A stretch of 5,098 bases of DNA from contig JAIRVW010000106.1 in NCBI GenBank assembly GCA_031253705.1, forward strand, positions 1 to 5,098, given 5' to 3'. Shown one piece after another: positions 1-5,098 of the stretch. Numbering within the stretch: position 1 is the first letter of the stretch; each line of letters starts with the position of its first letter. The notes under the pieces are model-generated. The model saw only the letters and a program-made list of their open reading frames with translations, had not been told where the DNA came from and ran no database searches. Source of the stretch: Brucellaceae bacterium. Lineage in GTDB: Bacteria > Pseudomonadota > Alphaproteobacteria > Rhizobiales > Rhizobiaceae. Position numbers and translations under genes: made by a program.

Positions 1-9
1 ATCATACAA

Positions 10-1407
10 ATGACGACAATTATTGCCTTTATTAACACGATCCTCTGGGACTATGTCCTGATTTACGGATTGCTTGCTGTCGGGATTTACTTCTCGGTCA
101 GGCTTAAATTCATTCAGCTTCTGCATTTTCCTGAGTTCTTCCGCTCAGTTCTGCGTGCGCCGAAACGCGATGACAGCTGGATTACCCCGTTTCAGGCGCT
201 GTGTACCAGTCTTGCTTCCCGTGTCGGTACCGGCAATATTGCCGGTGTGGCGGTTGCGCTTTATCTCGGTGGTGCCGGTGCGATTTTCTGGATGTGGATT
301 GTCGCTTTCGTCGGTATGGCCACTGCCTATTCTGAAAGCACTCTGGCGCAGCTTTATAAAATCCGTGATACGGATGGTCAGTTTCGCGGCGGACCTGCCT
401 ATTACATTTCCAAAGGCCTGAAAGCCCCTTGGGCAGCCATGATTTTTTCGGTCTGTCTGATCCTCGCCTTTGGTCTGGTGTTTAATGCCGTGCAGGCCAA
501 TGCCATTGCCGATGCGATGAACGGCTCCTTCGGCTTCTCCAAAGTGGCTGTCGGCGTGGTGATTGCCGCACTTGCCGGTATCGTCATTTTCGGTGGTATC
601 CGTCAGATTGCCCGTGTGGCCGAACTGGTTGTGCCCTTTATGGCGGCCATTTACCTCGGCGTTGCGCTCTATGTGCTGATTGCCAATATTACCGAAGTTC
701 CGGCTTTGCTTGCGCTGATTGTCAAAAGTGCCTTTGGTGTGGAAGCCGCGGCAGGCGGTATCGCCGGTGCGCTGATGAATGGCGTGAAACGCGGGCTGTT
801 CTCCAATGAAGCCGGTATGGGCTCTGCACCGAATATTGCGGCATCTGCTACGCCCAACCCGCACCACCCGTCCTCACAGGGTTTTGTGCAGGCGCTCGGC
901 GTGTTCATTGATACAATTCTGATTTGTACTGCAACAGCGATCATGATCCTGCTGTCGCACAAACTGGCACAAAATTCCGGTCTCACCGGCACGCTTCTGA
1001 CACAGGAAGCGATGACTGTGCATATCGGCTGGTTCGGCAGCTATTTCATCAGTATTGCAATCTTCTTCTTCGCCTTCACCTCGATCATCGGTAATTACGC
1101 CTATGCGGAAAATGCCATGATTTATCTCGGTGCCGGTAAACGTCTGTGGATCTCATTGCTGCGCTGCGGCACATTGCTGATGGTTGTCTGGGGTGCTTAC
1201 GAAAGCATTCTCACCGTGTTCAACGCAGCCGATGCGGCTATGGGGCTGATGGCCACCATCAACCTGATTGCCATTGCACTGCTTTCCGGCACAGTTGTGA
1301 AAGTGACCAAGGATTATTTCGACCAGCAAAAATCCGGCACACCACATTTCACGCTGAAAGATTATCCGGAGCTCAGCGGCAAAGTAGACAGCGAAATCTG
1401 GAAATAA
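10..1407 (+). CDS. Sodium:alanine/glycine symporter, AGCS family (AlsT/DagA/YaaJ-type)
   Basis: This is a 465-residue inner-membrane amino-acid carrier. The family imports alanine and/or glycine (sometimes D-alanine) with Na+; the exact substrate cannot be read here. Family landmarks are in order: an N-terminal helix with FINTILWDYVLIYG (residues 8-20), the conserved LCTSLASRVGTGNIAG block (64-79), the AGCS signature GGAGAIFWMW (87-96), the FRGGPAYYI loop (125-133), and GLFSNEAGMGSAPN (262-275). Hydrophobic segments recur throughout, near 88-108, 143-165, 179-226, 294-316, 343-365 and 382-430, fitting the roughly 11-helix fold of the family. The hydrophilic tail ends DYPELSGKVDSEIWK, the usual AGCS ending. 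Length matches the family (about 450-490). The ATG at 10 is chosen because the protein then begins like its relatives. The frame is open to the window edge and only 9 upstream bases are visible, so the ribosome binding site and promoter cannot be assessed. The gene converges on the minus-strand operon and ends at the shared terminator. Intact; substrate uncertain. Confidence 0.96.
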   Translation: MTTIIAFINTILWDYVLIYGLLAVGIYFSVRLKFIQLLHFPEFFRSVLRAPKRDDSWITPFQALCTSLASRVGTGNIAGVAVALYLGGAGAIFWMWIVAFVGMATAYSESTLAQLYKIRDTDGQFRGGPAYYISKGLKAPWAAMIFSVCLILAFGLVFNAVQANAIADAMNGSFGFSKVAVGVVIAALAGIVIFGGIRQIARVAELVVPFMAAIYLGVALYVLIANITEVPALLALIVKSAFGVEAAAGGIAGALMNGVKRGLFSNEAGMGSAPNIAASATPNPHHPSSQGFVQALGVFIDTILICTATAIMILLSHKLAQNSGLTGTLLTQEAMTVHIGWFGSYFISIAIFFFAFTSIIGNYAYAENAMIYLGAGKRLWISLLRCGTLLMVVWGAYESILTVFNAADAAMGLMATINLIAIALLSGTVVKVTKDYFDQQKSGTPHFTLKDYPELSGKVDSEIWK

Positions 1408-1416
1408 CCACCAATC

Positions 1417-1458
1417 AAAAAACAGGCCGCTTCAGAACTGAAGCGGCCTGTTTTATTT
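1417..1458. terminator. Bidirectional rho-independent terminator between convergent genes
   Basis: A perfect 17-bp inverted repeat occupies 1419-1435 (AAAACAGGCCGCTTCAG) and 1438-1454, with AA between. In practice the last pair opens to give a 4-nt loop and a 16-bp GC-rich stem. On the plus strand the stem runs into TTTTATTT (1451-1458). On the minus strand it runs into TTTTTT (1422 down to 1417). It starts about 10 bases after the symporter stop and lies 17 bases beyond the stop of the DppF-type gene, so it can end both transcripts. Confidence 0.93.
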
Positions 1459-1471
1459 AGTCTGATAGTTT

Positions 1472-2551
1472 TTAAGCAGCCTGTTCTTTTTCCGCGCGCT
1501 TCTTCGCGAAAAGCCCTAAACGCTGCTGCAATTTCTCCGCACCGGATGCGAAATGTGCCGCATGTTTGAAGACAGGCACCTGTGCCTCGAAATGACAGGC
1601 TACCTGCTGGCCGGTTCCTAAATCCTTCAATTCAGGCACTTGCTGCTTGCACAAATCCTGCGCCAGCGGACAACGGGTGTGAAAACGGCAACCGGAAGGC
1701 GGATTGAGCGGGCTTGGCACATCGCCGCCCAGCACGTTCCACGAGCCACGCGAAGCCGGATCAGGCTGTGGCGCGGCAGACAACAAAGCCTGCGTATAGG
1801 GATGGCGCGGATTATTATAGAGCTGATGCTTGTCGGCAATCTCTACTACCTGCCCGAGATACATCACCGCCACACGGTCAGCCATATGTTTGACCACCGG
1901 TAATCCGTGCGAAATGAACAGGTAAGACAGTCCCATTTCTTTCTGCAAATCTTTGAGCAGATTGACCACCTGCGCCTGAATGGACACATCGAGCGCCGAG
2001 ACCGGCTCATCGCAGACAATCAGTTTCGGCGACAGGGAAAGCGCTCGGGCAATACCGATACGCTGGCGCTGACCGCCGGAAAATTCATGCGGATAGCGCG
2101 CGGCATGGTAAGGTGCAAGATCAACACGGCGCAACAGTTCAATCACTCGCTCGCGGCGCGAGGCATCCGTACCGACACCATGCACCAGCATTGGCTCGGC
2201 GATCAGTTCGCCTACGGTCATACGCGGATTGAGACTGGCATAAGGGTCCTGAAACACCACCTGCATTTTGCGGCGCAGATCACGCAGCTTGGTGCCGCTG
2301 GCATTGGTGACATCCTCACCCTCGAACAGCACCCGACCGGCGGTCGGCTCCAGCAGACGCAGCGCCAGACGCGCAGTGGTGGATTTTCCGCAACCGCTTT
2401 CGCCTACAATTGCCAATGTCTCACCCGGCATCAGCTTGAAGGAGACTTCATCCACGGCGCGGACTGTGCCGACTACTTTTTGCCGGATCAGACCTTTTTT
2501 GACAGGGAAATGTTTGGAAATGCCCTGCAGCTCCAGAAGGGGTTGTGTCAT
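1472..2551 (-). CDS. Peptide/nickel-family ABC transporter ATP-binding protein, DppF/OppF-type
   Basis: This is a 359-residue cytoplasmic ATPase subunit of a dipeptide/oligopeptide-type importer, expected to pair with the DppD-type subunit encoded just upstream. Visible motifs: Walker [10 protein letters not shown] (50-58), Q-loop glutamine 101 in [13 protein letters not shown] signature FSGGQRQR (157-164), Walker B LIVCDEP (177-183), D-loop SALD (185-188) and switch histidine 215. The residue after that histidine is Gly216, where the family usually has Asp (SHDL). The C-terminal oligopeptide-transporter domain has GCRFHTRCP and cysteines 288, 294, 301 and 319, which bind a [4Fe-4S] cluster in characterised DppD/OppD relatives. 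A Lys/Glu/Ala-rich tail (about 323-359) makes it some 25 residues longer than typical DppF. The ATG at 2551 overlaps the preceding stop (ATGA) and has GGAGG 7 bases upstream. It is the last gene of the operon, before the terminator. The substrate (dipeptide, oligopeptide, glutathione, nickel or other) is undetermined. Confidence 0.96.
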   Translation of the reverse strand: MTQPLLELQGISKHFPVKKGLIRQKVVGTVRAVDEVSFKLMPGETLAIVGESGCGKSTTARLALRLLEPTAGRVLFEGEDVTNASGTKLRDLRRKMQVVFQDPYASLNPRMTVGELIAEPMLVHGVGTDASRRERVIELLRRVDLAPYHAARYPHEFSGGQRQRIGIARALSLSPKLIVCDEPVSALDVSIQAQVVNLLKDLQKEMGLSYLFISHGLPVVKHMADRVAVMYLGQVVEIADKHQLYNNPRHPYTQALLSAAPQPDPASRGSWNVLGGDVPSPLNPPSGCRFHTRCPLAQDLCKQQVPELKDLGTGQQVACHFEAQVPVFKHAAHFASGAEKLQQRLGLFAKKRAEKEQAA

Positions 2552-3528
2552 ACGAAATCCTCCACCGGTGCTTTATGGCAAGCAACAAGATGATTGGCTT
2601 GGAGTTCATGCAGAGCAGGCAGAGTTGCTGTGCATTCCTCATCGGAAAACGGACAGCGCGGATTGAACCGGCAACCGGAAGGCAAACGGAATGGCGGCGG
2701 AACGACACCGCTGATTGCCACCAGCCGGTCAACATCCTCATCCATACGCGGCATCGAGCCCATCAGACCAATGGTATAGGGATGCTGCGGGTCTTTGAAA
2801 ATCGCATTGACGGAAGCGCGTTCTGCCACCTTACCGGCATACATCACCGCCACATCATCCGCGACCTGCGCAACCACACCCAGATCATGGGTAATGAGGA
2901 TGATTGCCATATTGGTTTCCTGCTGCAACTCACGCAGCAGATTGAGAATCTGCGCCTGAATAGTCACATCGAGCGCCGTTGTCGGCTCATCGGCAATCAG
3001 CAGCACCGGTTTGCAGACCAGCGCCATAGCAATCATCACACGCTGGCGCATACCACCGGAGAGCTGGTGCGGATATTCATCAAAACGGCGTTCCGGCGCA
3101 GGAATACGCACTTTACGCAGCGCTTCAATCGCTTCCTCGCGCATTTCCTTGTAAGGTTTTTTATGGTGCGCCTGCAGTGCTTCAACCAGCTGATAGCCGA
3201 TTGTATGTACCGGATTGAGCGAAGTCATCGGCTCCTGAAAGATCATCGCTATGCGGTTGCCGCGCAGCCTGCGCATCTCATCGGGCGACAGTTTCAGCAG
3301 ATCCTGTCCTTCGAAAATCACCTCACCGCCGGCATTCTTACCAGGTGGCGGTACCAGCCCCATGACAGACAGCGACAGCATGGATTTACCGCAGCCGCTC
3401 TCCCCCACAATACCCAGTGTCTTACCGCGCTCGACTTTCAGCGAAATACCGTCCACCGCACGGATAACACCGTTCGGGGTTTTAAACTCCGTGACGAGAT
3501 TGCGGATTTCGAGAACCGGTTCTGTCAT
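2548..3528 (-). CDS. Peptide/nickel-family ABC transporter ATP-binding protein, DppD/OppD-type
   Basis: This is a 326-residue cytoplasmic ATPase subunit that should form the motor heterodimer with the DppF-type protein. Visible motifs: Walker [10 protein letters not shown] (42-50), Q-loop Gln98 in [11 protein letters not shown], signature LSGGMRQR (156-163; the LSGGM form is typical of OppD/DppD), Walker B LLIADEP (176-182), D-loop TALD (184-187) and switch His214 in ITHDLGVVA. The C-terminal domain has GCRFNPRCP and cysteines 286, 292, 299 and 317. Their C-x5-C-x6-C-x17-C spacing is identical to that of the partner subunit and fits a [4Fe-4S] site. Length is normal for DppD. Start: ATG at 3528 with GGAGAAG upstream (GGAG about 8 bases away). 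The stop TGA (2550-2548) shares bases with the next start. It lies 88 bp downstream of the amidohydrolase, across a hairpin-rich spacer. No permease or binding-protein gene is adjacent, so the substrate cannot be assigned. Confidence 0.97.
   Translation of the reverse strand: MTEPVLEIRNLVTEFKTPNGVIRAVDGISLKVERGKTLGIVGESGCGKSMLSLSVMGLVPPPGKNAGGEVIFEGQDLLKLSPDEMRRLRGNRIAMIFQEPMTSLNPVHTIGYQLVEALQAHHKKPYKEMREEAIEALRKVRIPAPERRFDEYPHQLSGGMRQRVMIAMALVCKPVLLIADEPTTALDVTIQAQILNLLRELQQETNMAIILITHDLGVVAQVADDVAVMYAGKVAERASVNAIFKDPQHPYTIGLMGSMPRMDEDVDRLVAISGVVPPPFRLPSGCRFNPRCPFSDEECTATLPALHELQANHLVACHKAPVEDFV
2558..2563 (-). promoter_or_regulatory. Shine-Dalgarno of the DppF-type gene
   Basis: GGAGGA reads on the minus strand from 2563 to 2558, leaving 7 bases between GGAGG and the ATG at 2551. 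It lies inside the 3' end of the DppD-type coding sequence. Together with the ATGA stop/start overlap it fixes the start and suggests translational coupling of the two ATPase subunits. Confidence 0.85.
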
Positions 3529-3533
3529 AGTGT

Positions 3534-3540
3534 CTTCTCC
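3534..3540 (-). promoter_or_regulatory. Shine-Dalgarno of the DppD-type gene
   Basis: GGAGAAG reads on the minus strand from 3540 to 3534, with the GGAG core 8 bases before the ATG at 3528. It starts just three bases after the 3' foot of the 10-bp hairpin at 3544-3567, so the folded hairpin leaves the site exposed but close by. Confidence 0.75.
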
Positions 3541-3543
3541 AAG

Positions 3544-3567
3544 CCGGTCATATTTTCATATGACCGG
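3544..3567 (-). promoter_or_regulatory. Perfect 10-bp hairpin with GAAA tetraloop upstream of the DppD-type gene
   Basis: In the minus-strand transcript CCGGUCAUAU and AUAUGACCGG pair perfectly (10 bp) around the loop GAAA (3557-3554), a stable GNRA-type tetraloop. The stem ends three bases before the Shine-Dalgarno. No U-run follows, so a simple intrinsic terminator is unlikely. It is more plausibly a 5' mRNA-stability or processing structure for the ATPase portion of the operon; that role is inferred. The inverted repeat itself is seen directly. Confidence 0.7.
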
Positions 3568-3569
3568 AA

Positions 3570-3631
3570 TATTGCTTTGGCTTGCTTACGCAAGGCCAGA
3601 TTTTTGGTTGGCTTGCTCACGCAAGACCGGA
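3570..3631 (-). repeat. Two tandem copies of a 31-bp hairpin-forming unit, overlapping the amidohydrolase stop
   Basis: On the minus strand, copy 1 begins at 3631 and copy 2 at 3600. Their first 24 bases match at 21 positions. Each begins TCYGGYC and contains the palindrome CTTGC-GTRA-GCAAG (3625-3612 and 3594-3581), a 5-bp stem with loop GTGA in copy 1 and GTAA in copy 2. Both loops fit GNRA. In copy 2 the helix can extend through GGC/GCC after a one-base bulge. The amidohydrolase stop codon TGA (3619-3617) lies within the loop of copy 1. A third related start, TCCGGTC, occurs at 3568 and opens the GAAA hairpin. The repeat may be a REP-like intergenic palindrome or an mRNA 3'-end element; I cannot tell which without genome-wide counts. 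Confidence 0.7.
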
Positions 3632-5053
3632 AAATGAATGCGGAGCGTAAGCAGTAACAGGGCGTTTCGCCCAGTCTTCCTGCGGTGCCCGTTGAACTGT
3701 GCGTTGCTGTGCGGCGTGAAGGTCTTCGGCAGCCTGCTCAAAATCAATCGTCAGGCATTGGCCCTTCTCGACCACTTTCTCACCGCCGACATAGACCGTA
3801 TCCACAGCGCGCTCGGCTGCGGCATAGATCATGCTGCGGATCGGGTCATAGCCCGGGCGCATCATCGGATGCGCAAGATTAACCAGCACCAGATCGGCAT
3901 TACAGCCTGTTTCCAGACGCCCGATATCATCACGCCCGAGCAGATCGGCACCGCCCACCGTCGCTGCGGTGAAAATCTCGCCGGATGTAACTGTGCGCGG
4001 GTTTTCAGCCATCATTCGCGCCACATAACCGACATGGCGCATTTCTTCGAGCATATTATGCGGATAGGTATCGGTGCCGATGCCAAGGCGCACACCGGCG
4101 CGCAGGTAACGGCCAAAATCACGCATAGCTATGCCGCGGCGCATGAAAATGGTCGGGCAATGGGCAACCGCTGTGCGTGTTTCCACCAGCAGATCAAGAT
4201 CGCGGCGCGTATGCCAGCTGTTGCGCGGATAATCGTCGAGGAAAATCCCGTGGCTGACAATGCTGGTCTCGCCCAGCACAACAAGCTGCTCCAGCCATTG
4301 CACCGGCGAAACACCGTGACGGCGGGTGATTTCATGAAACTCAACGGTCGATTGTGCTGCATGGATCTGCCACGGAATTTTGCGGCGCTGTGCTTCCGCA
4401 TAGCTCTCTTTGATCAGCCCTTCGCTGCAGGTGTCGATCTGCGCCGGACACAGCATCGAGAACAGACGACCGGACGGATGCGCTTCTGCGGCATCCACCA
4501 TTTCCAATGCTTGCGCCATGGCTTTTTCGCCAACGGCCTCATCCCATTCATATTCAACCACATGGCCGTTTTTGGTGTACCAGCGGGCTGTGCGGAACAT
4601 CGGCGTGATGCAGACACGCAGACCGCTCTGTCCTGCCAGATCAATCCATGACGGATGAGCAACGGAGAGATCTGCCAGTGTTGTGACGCCGGATTTCAGC
4701 AGTTCCGCATAGGCGACTTTCCATGCTGCCTCTGCGCCCTCCGCATCAGGACGGATGATCGGCATGAATTCATAAAGCGCGGAATTATACAGGCCCGGAG
4801 AACCGAGCTCATCAAGAATACTCTTGTTCAGCGGTTCGCTTGCAGGGTGGGAATGGATATTGACCAGACCCGGCATGACCATGAAACCACGACCGTCCTG
4901 TTCTGTATCAGCAGCACCGGCATAGCCTGTACCAACAAAAGTCAGCTTGCCGTTTTCAAAAGCAACATCGGCATTTTTCACATAGATATGGCTTTGGCTG
5001 TCCTTATCCCATGCAACGACAATATCCGCGTTTCTGATGACTGTTACACTCAC
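3617..5053 (-). CDS. Metal-dependent amidohydrolase, COG0402 / TRZ-ATZ-like (deaminase or chlorohydrolase relatives)
   Basis: This is a 478-residue cytoplasmic TIM-barrel hydrolase of the amidohydrolase superfamily, whose COG0402 branch includes cytosine/guanine/SAH deaminases and triazine hydrolases. An N-terminal composite beta domain (about 1-60) leads to the metal motif PGLVNIHSHP with His67 and His69. Further expected ligands are His231 (IHAAQS), His268 (VSHGIFLDD) and Asp328 (LGIGTDTYPHN). Gln234 occupies the position that is Glu in typical HxxE deaminases, and AHCPTIFMRRG (297-307) replaces the usual AHNP-type segment, so this is a distinct subfamily and the reaction is not predicted. 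The C-terminal beta domain runs through ADLVLVNL and VYVGGEKVVEKG. Start: GTG at 5053 with AGGGGAG 7 bases upstream. The nearest ATG (5058) is out of frame. The frame stays open to the window edge but has no upstream ATG/GTG/TTG. It precedes two peptide-type transporter ATPases, suggesting it processes an imported substrate (inference). Confidence 0.93.
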   Translation of the reverse strand: MSVTVIRNADIVVAWDKDSQSHIYVKNADVAFENGKLTFVGTGYAGAADTEQDGRGFMVMPGLVNIHSHPASEPLNKSILDELGSPGLYNSALYEFMPIIRPDAEGAEAAWKVAYAELLKSGVTTLADLSVAHPSWIDLAGQSGLRVCITPMFRTARWYTKNGHVVEYEWDEAVGEKAMAQALEMVDAAEAHPSGRLFSMLCPAQIDTCSEGLIKESYAEAQRRKIPWQIHAAQSTVEFHEITRRHGVSPVQWLEQLVVLGETSIVSHGIFLDDYPRNSWHTRRDLDLLVETRTAVAHCPTIFMRRGIAMRDFGRYLRAGVRLGIGTDTYPHNMLEEMRHVGYVARMMAENPRTVTSGEIFTAATVGGADLLGRDDIGRLETGCNADLVLVNLAHPMMRPGYDPIRSMIYAAAERAVDTVYVGGEKVVEKGQCLTIDFEQAAEDLHAAQQRTVQRAPQEDWAKRPVTAYAPHSFSGLA

Positions 5054-5060
5054 CGCATCA

Positions 5061-5067
5061 CTCCCCT
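5061..5067 (-). promoter_or_regulatory. Shine-Dalgarno supporting the GTG start of the amidohydrolase
   Basis: AGGGGAG reads on the minus strand from 5067 to 5061, with 7 bases to the GTG at 5053. It is the only strong ribosome-binding signal in the visible upstream bases and decides the start, since no in-frame ATG is nearby. No promoter can be judged: only 45 bases precede the gene and all three minus-strand frames enter from the window edge open. Confidence 0.7.
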
Positions 5068-5098
5068 GCGCCTGAATTCCCGATTTGAGGCTGCGGCA

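Noticed and set aside
145..867. 240-codon minus-strand open frame antisense to the symporter
   Set aside because: The His/Arg/Gly/Asn-rich translation is the mirror of hydrophobic membrane-helix codons. No family resemblance.
1907..2593. 228-codon plus-strand open frame antisense to the DppF-type gene
   Set aside because: Shadow of the ATPase gene. No domain or start signal supports it.
3544..3567. Intrinsic terminator between the amidohydrolase and the ATPase genes
   Set aside because: The stem is strong, but the following minus-strand bases are CTTGGAGAAG, with no U-run and a Shine-Dalgarno instead. Early termination here would silence the ATPase genes.
3581..3625. CRISPR-like array (similar units at regular 31-bp spacing)
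   Set aside because: There are only two clear copies and they differ from each other. The units are contiguous rather than repeat-spacer, and one overlaps a stop codon. A tandem palindromic repeat fits better.
2545..3657. 370-codon open frame on the plus strand, antisense to the DppD-type gene
   Set aside because: It exactly shadows a well-supported ATPase gene. The translation is rich in His, Arg, Gln and Thr with no recognisable domain, as expected from the reverse complement of a codon-biased gene.
3638..4651. 337-codon plus-strand open frame antisense to the amidohydrolase
   Set aside because: It covers catalytic motifs of the real gene on the opposite strand. The product is His/Arg/Cys-rich and low in coherent structure, with no good ribosome binding context.
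5056..5058. ATG at 5058 (minus) as the amidohydrolase start
   Set aside because: It is out of frame with the amidohydrolase and meets TGA after one further codon. The GTG at 5053 has a proper Shine-Dalgarno.

Overview
The window looks like a proteobacterial chromosome segment, probably alphaproteobacterial. This rests on gene style, moderate GC (roughly mid-50s percent by eye) and the resemblance of the amidohydrolase and peptide-type ABC ATPases to proteins I associate with Hyphomicrobiales. The phylum-level guess is moderate confidence and anything finer is low. Coding density is about 95 percent: four genes, no RNA gene, no mobile element, no CRISPR array, and no gene-free stretch longer than 100 bases inside the window.

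Layout: positions 10-1407 (+) encode a complete sodium:alanine/glycine symporter of the AGCS family, its start only 9 bases from the window edge. It converges with a minus-strand operon. Between the two 3' ends lies a 17-bp perfect inverted repeat with a T-run on each side, a bidirectional intrinsic terminator (about 1417-1458). Read in its own direction, the minus-strand operon is: a COG0402-type metal-dependent amidohydrolase (5053-3617, GTG start), an 88-bp spacer, a DppD/OppD-type ATPase (3528-2548), and a DppF/OppF-type ATPase (2551-1472) coupled to it by an ATGA overlap. The terminator follows 17 bases after the last stop.

How they may work together: the two ATPases form the usual heterodimeric motor of a dipeptide/oligopeptide/nickel-family importer, but no permease or solute-binding protein is in the window. 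Those genes would be expected upstream of the amidohydrolase, beyond position 5098. The amidohydrolase is probably the cytoplasmic enzyme that acts on what the transporter brings in, such as a small amidated or aminated ring compound. That link is inferred from operon context only. The symporter is on the other strand and need not be related.

The feature least explained by ordinary gene content is the amidohydrolase/ATPase junction (about 3544-3631). In the minus-strand transcript it contains three successive hairpins spaced 31-32 nt, each with a GNRA-type tetraloop (GUGA, GUAA, GAAA). The amidohydrolase UGA stop codon lies in the first loop, and the last hairpin ends three bases before the Shine-Dalgarno of the next gene. 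The first two are copies of a degenerate tandem repeat. None has a T-run, so they look more like an mRNA processing or stability element, or a REP-like repeat, than terminators. The other genes appear intact and conventional. I see no clear evidence for a wholly new system here.
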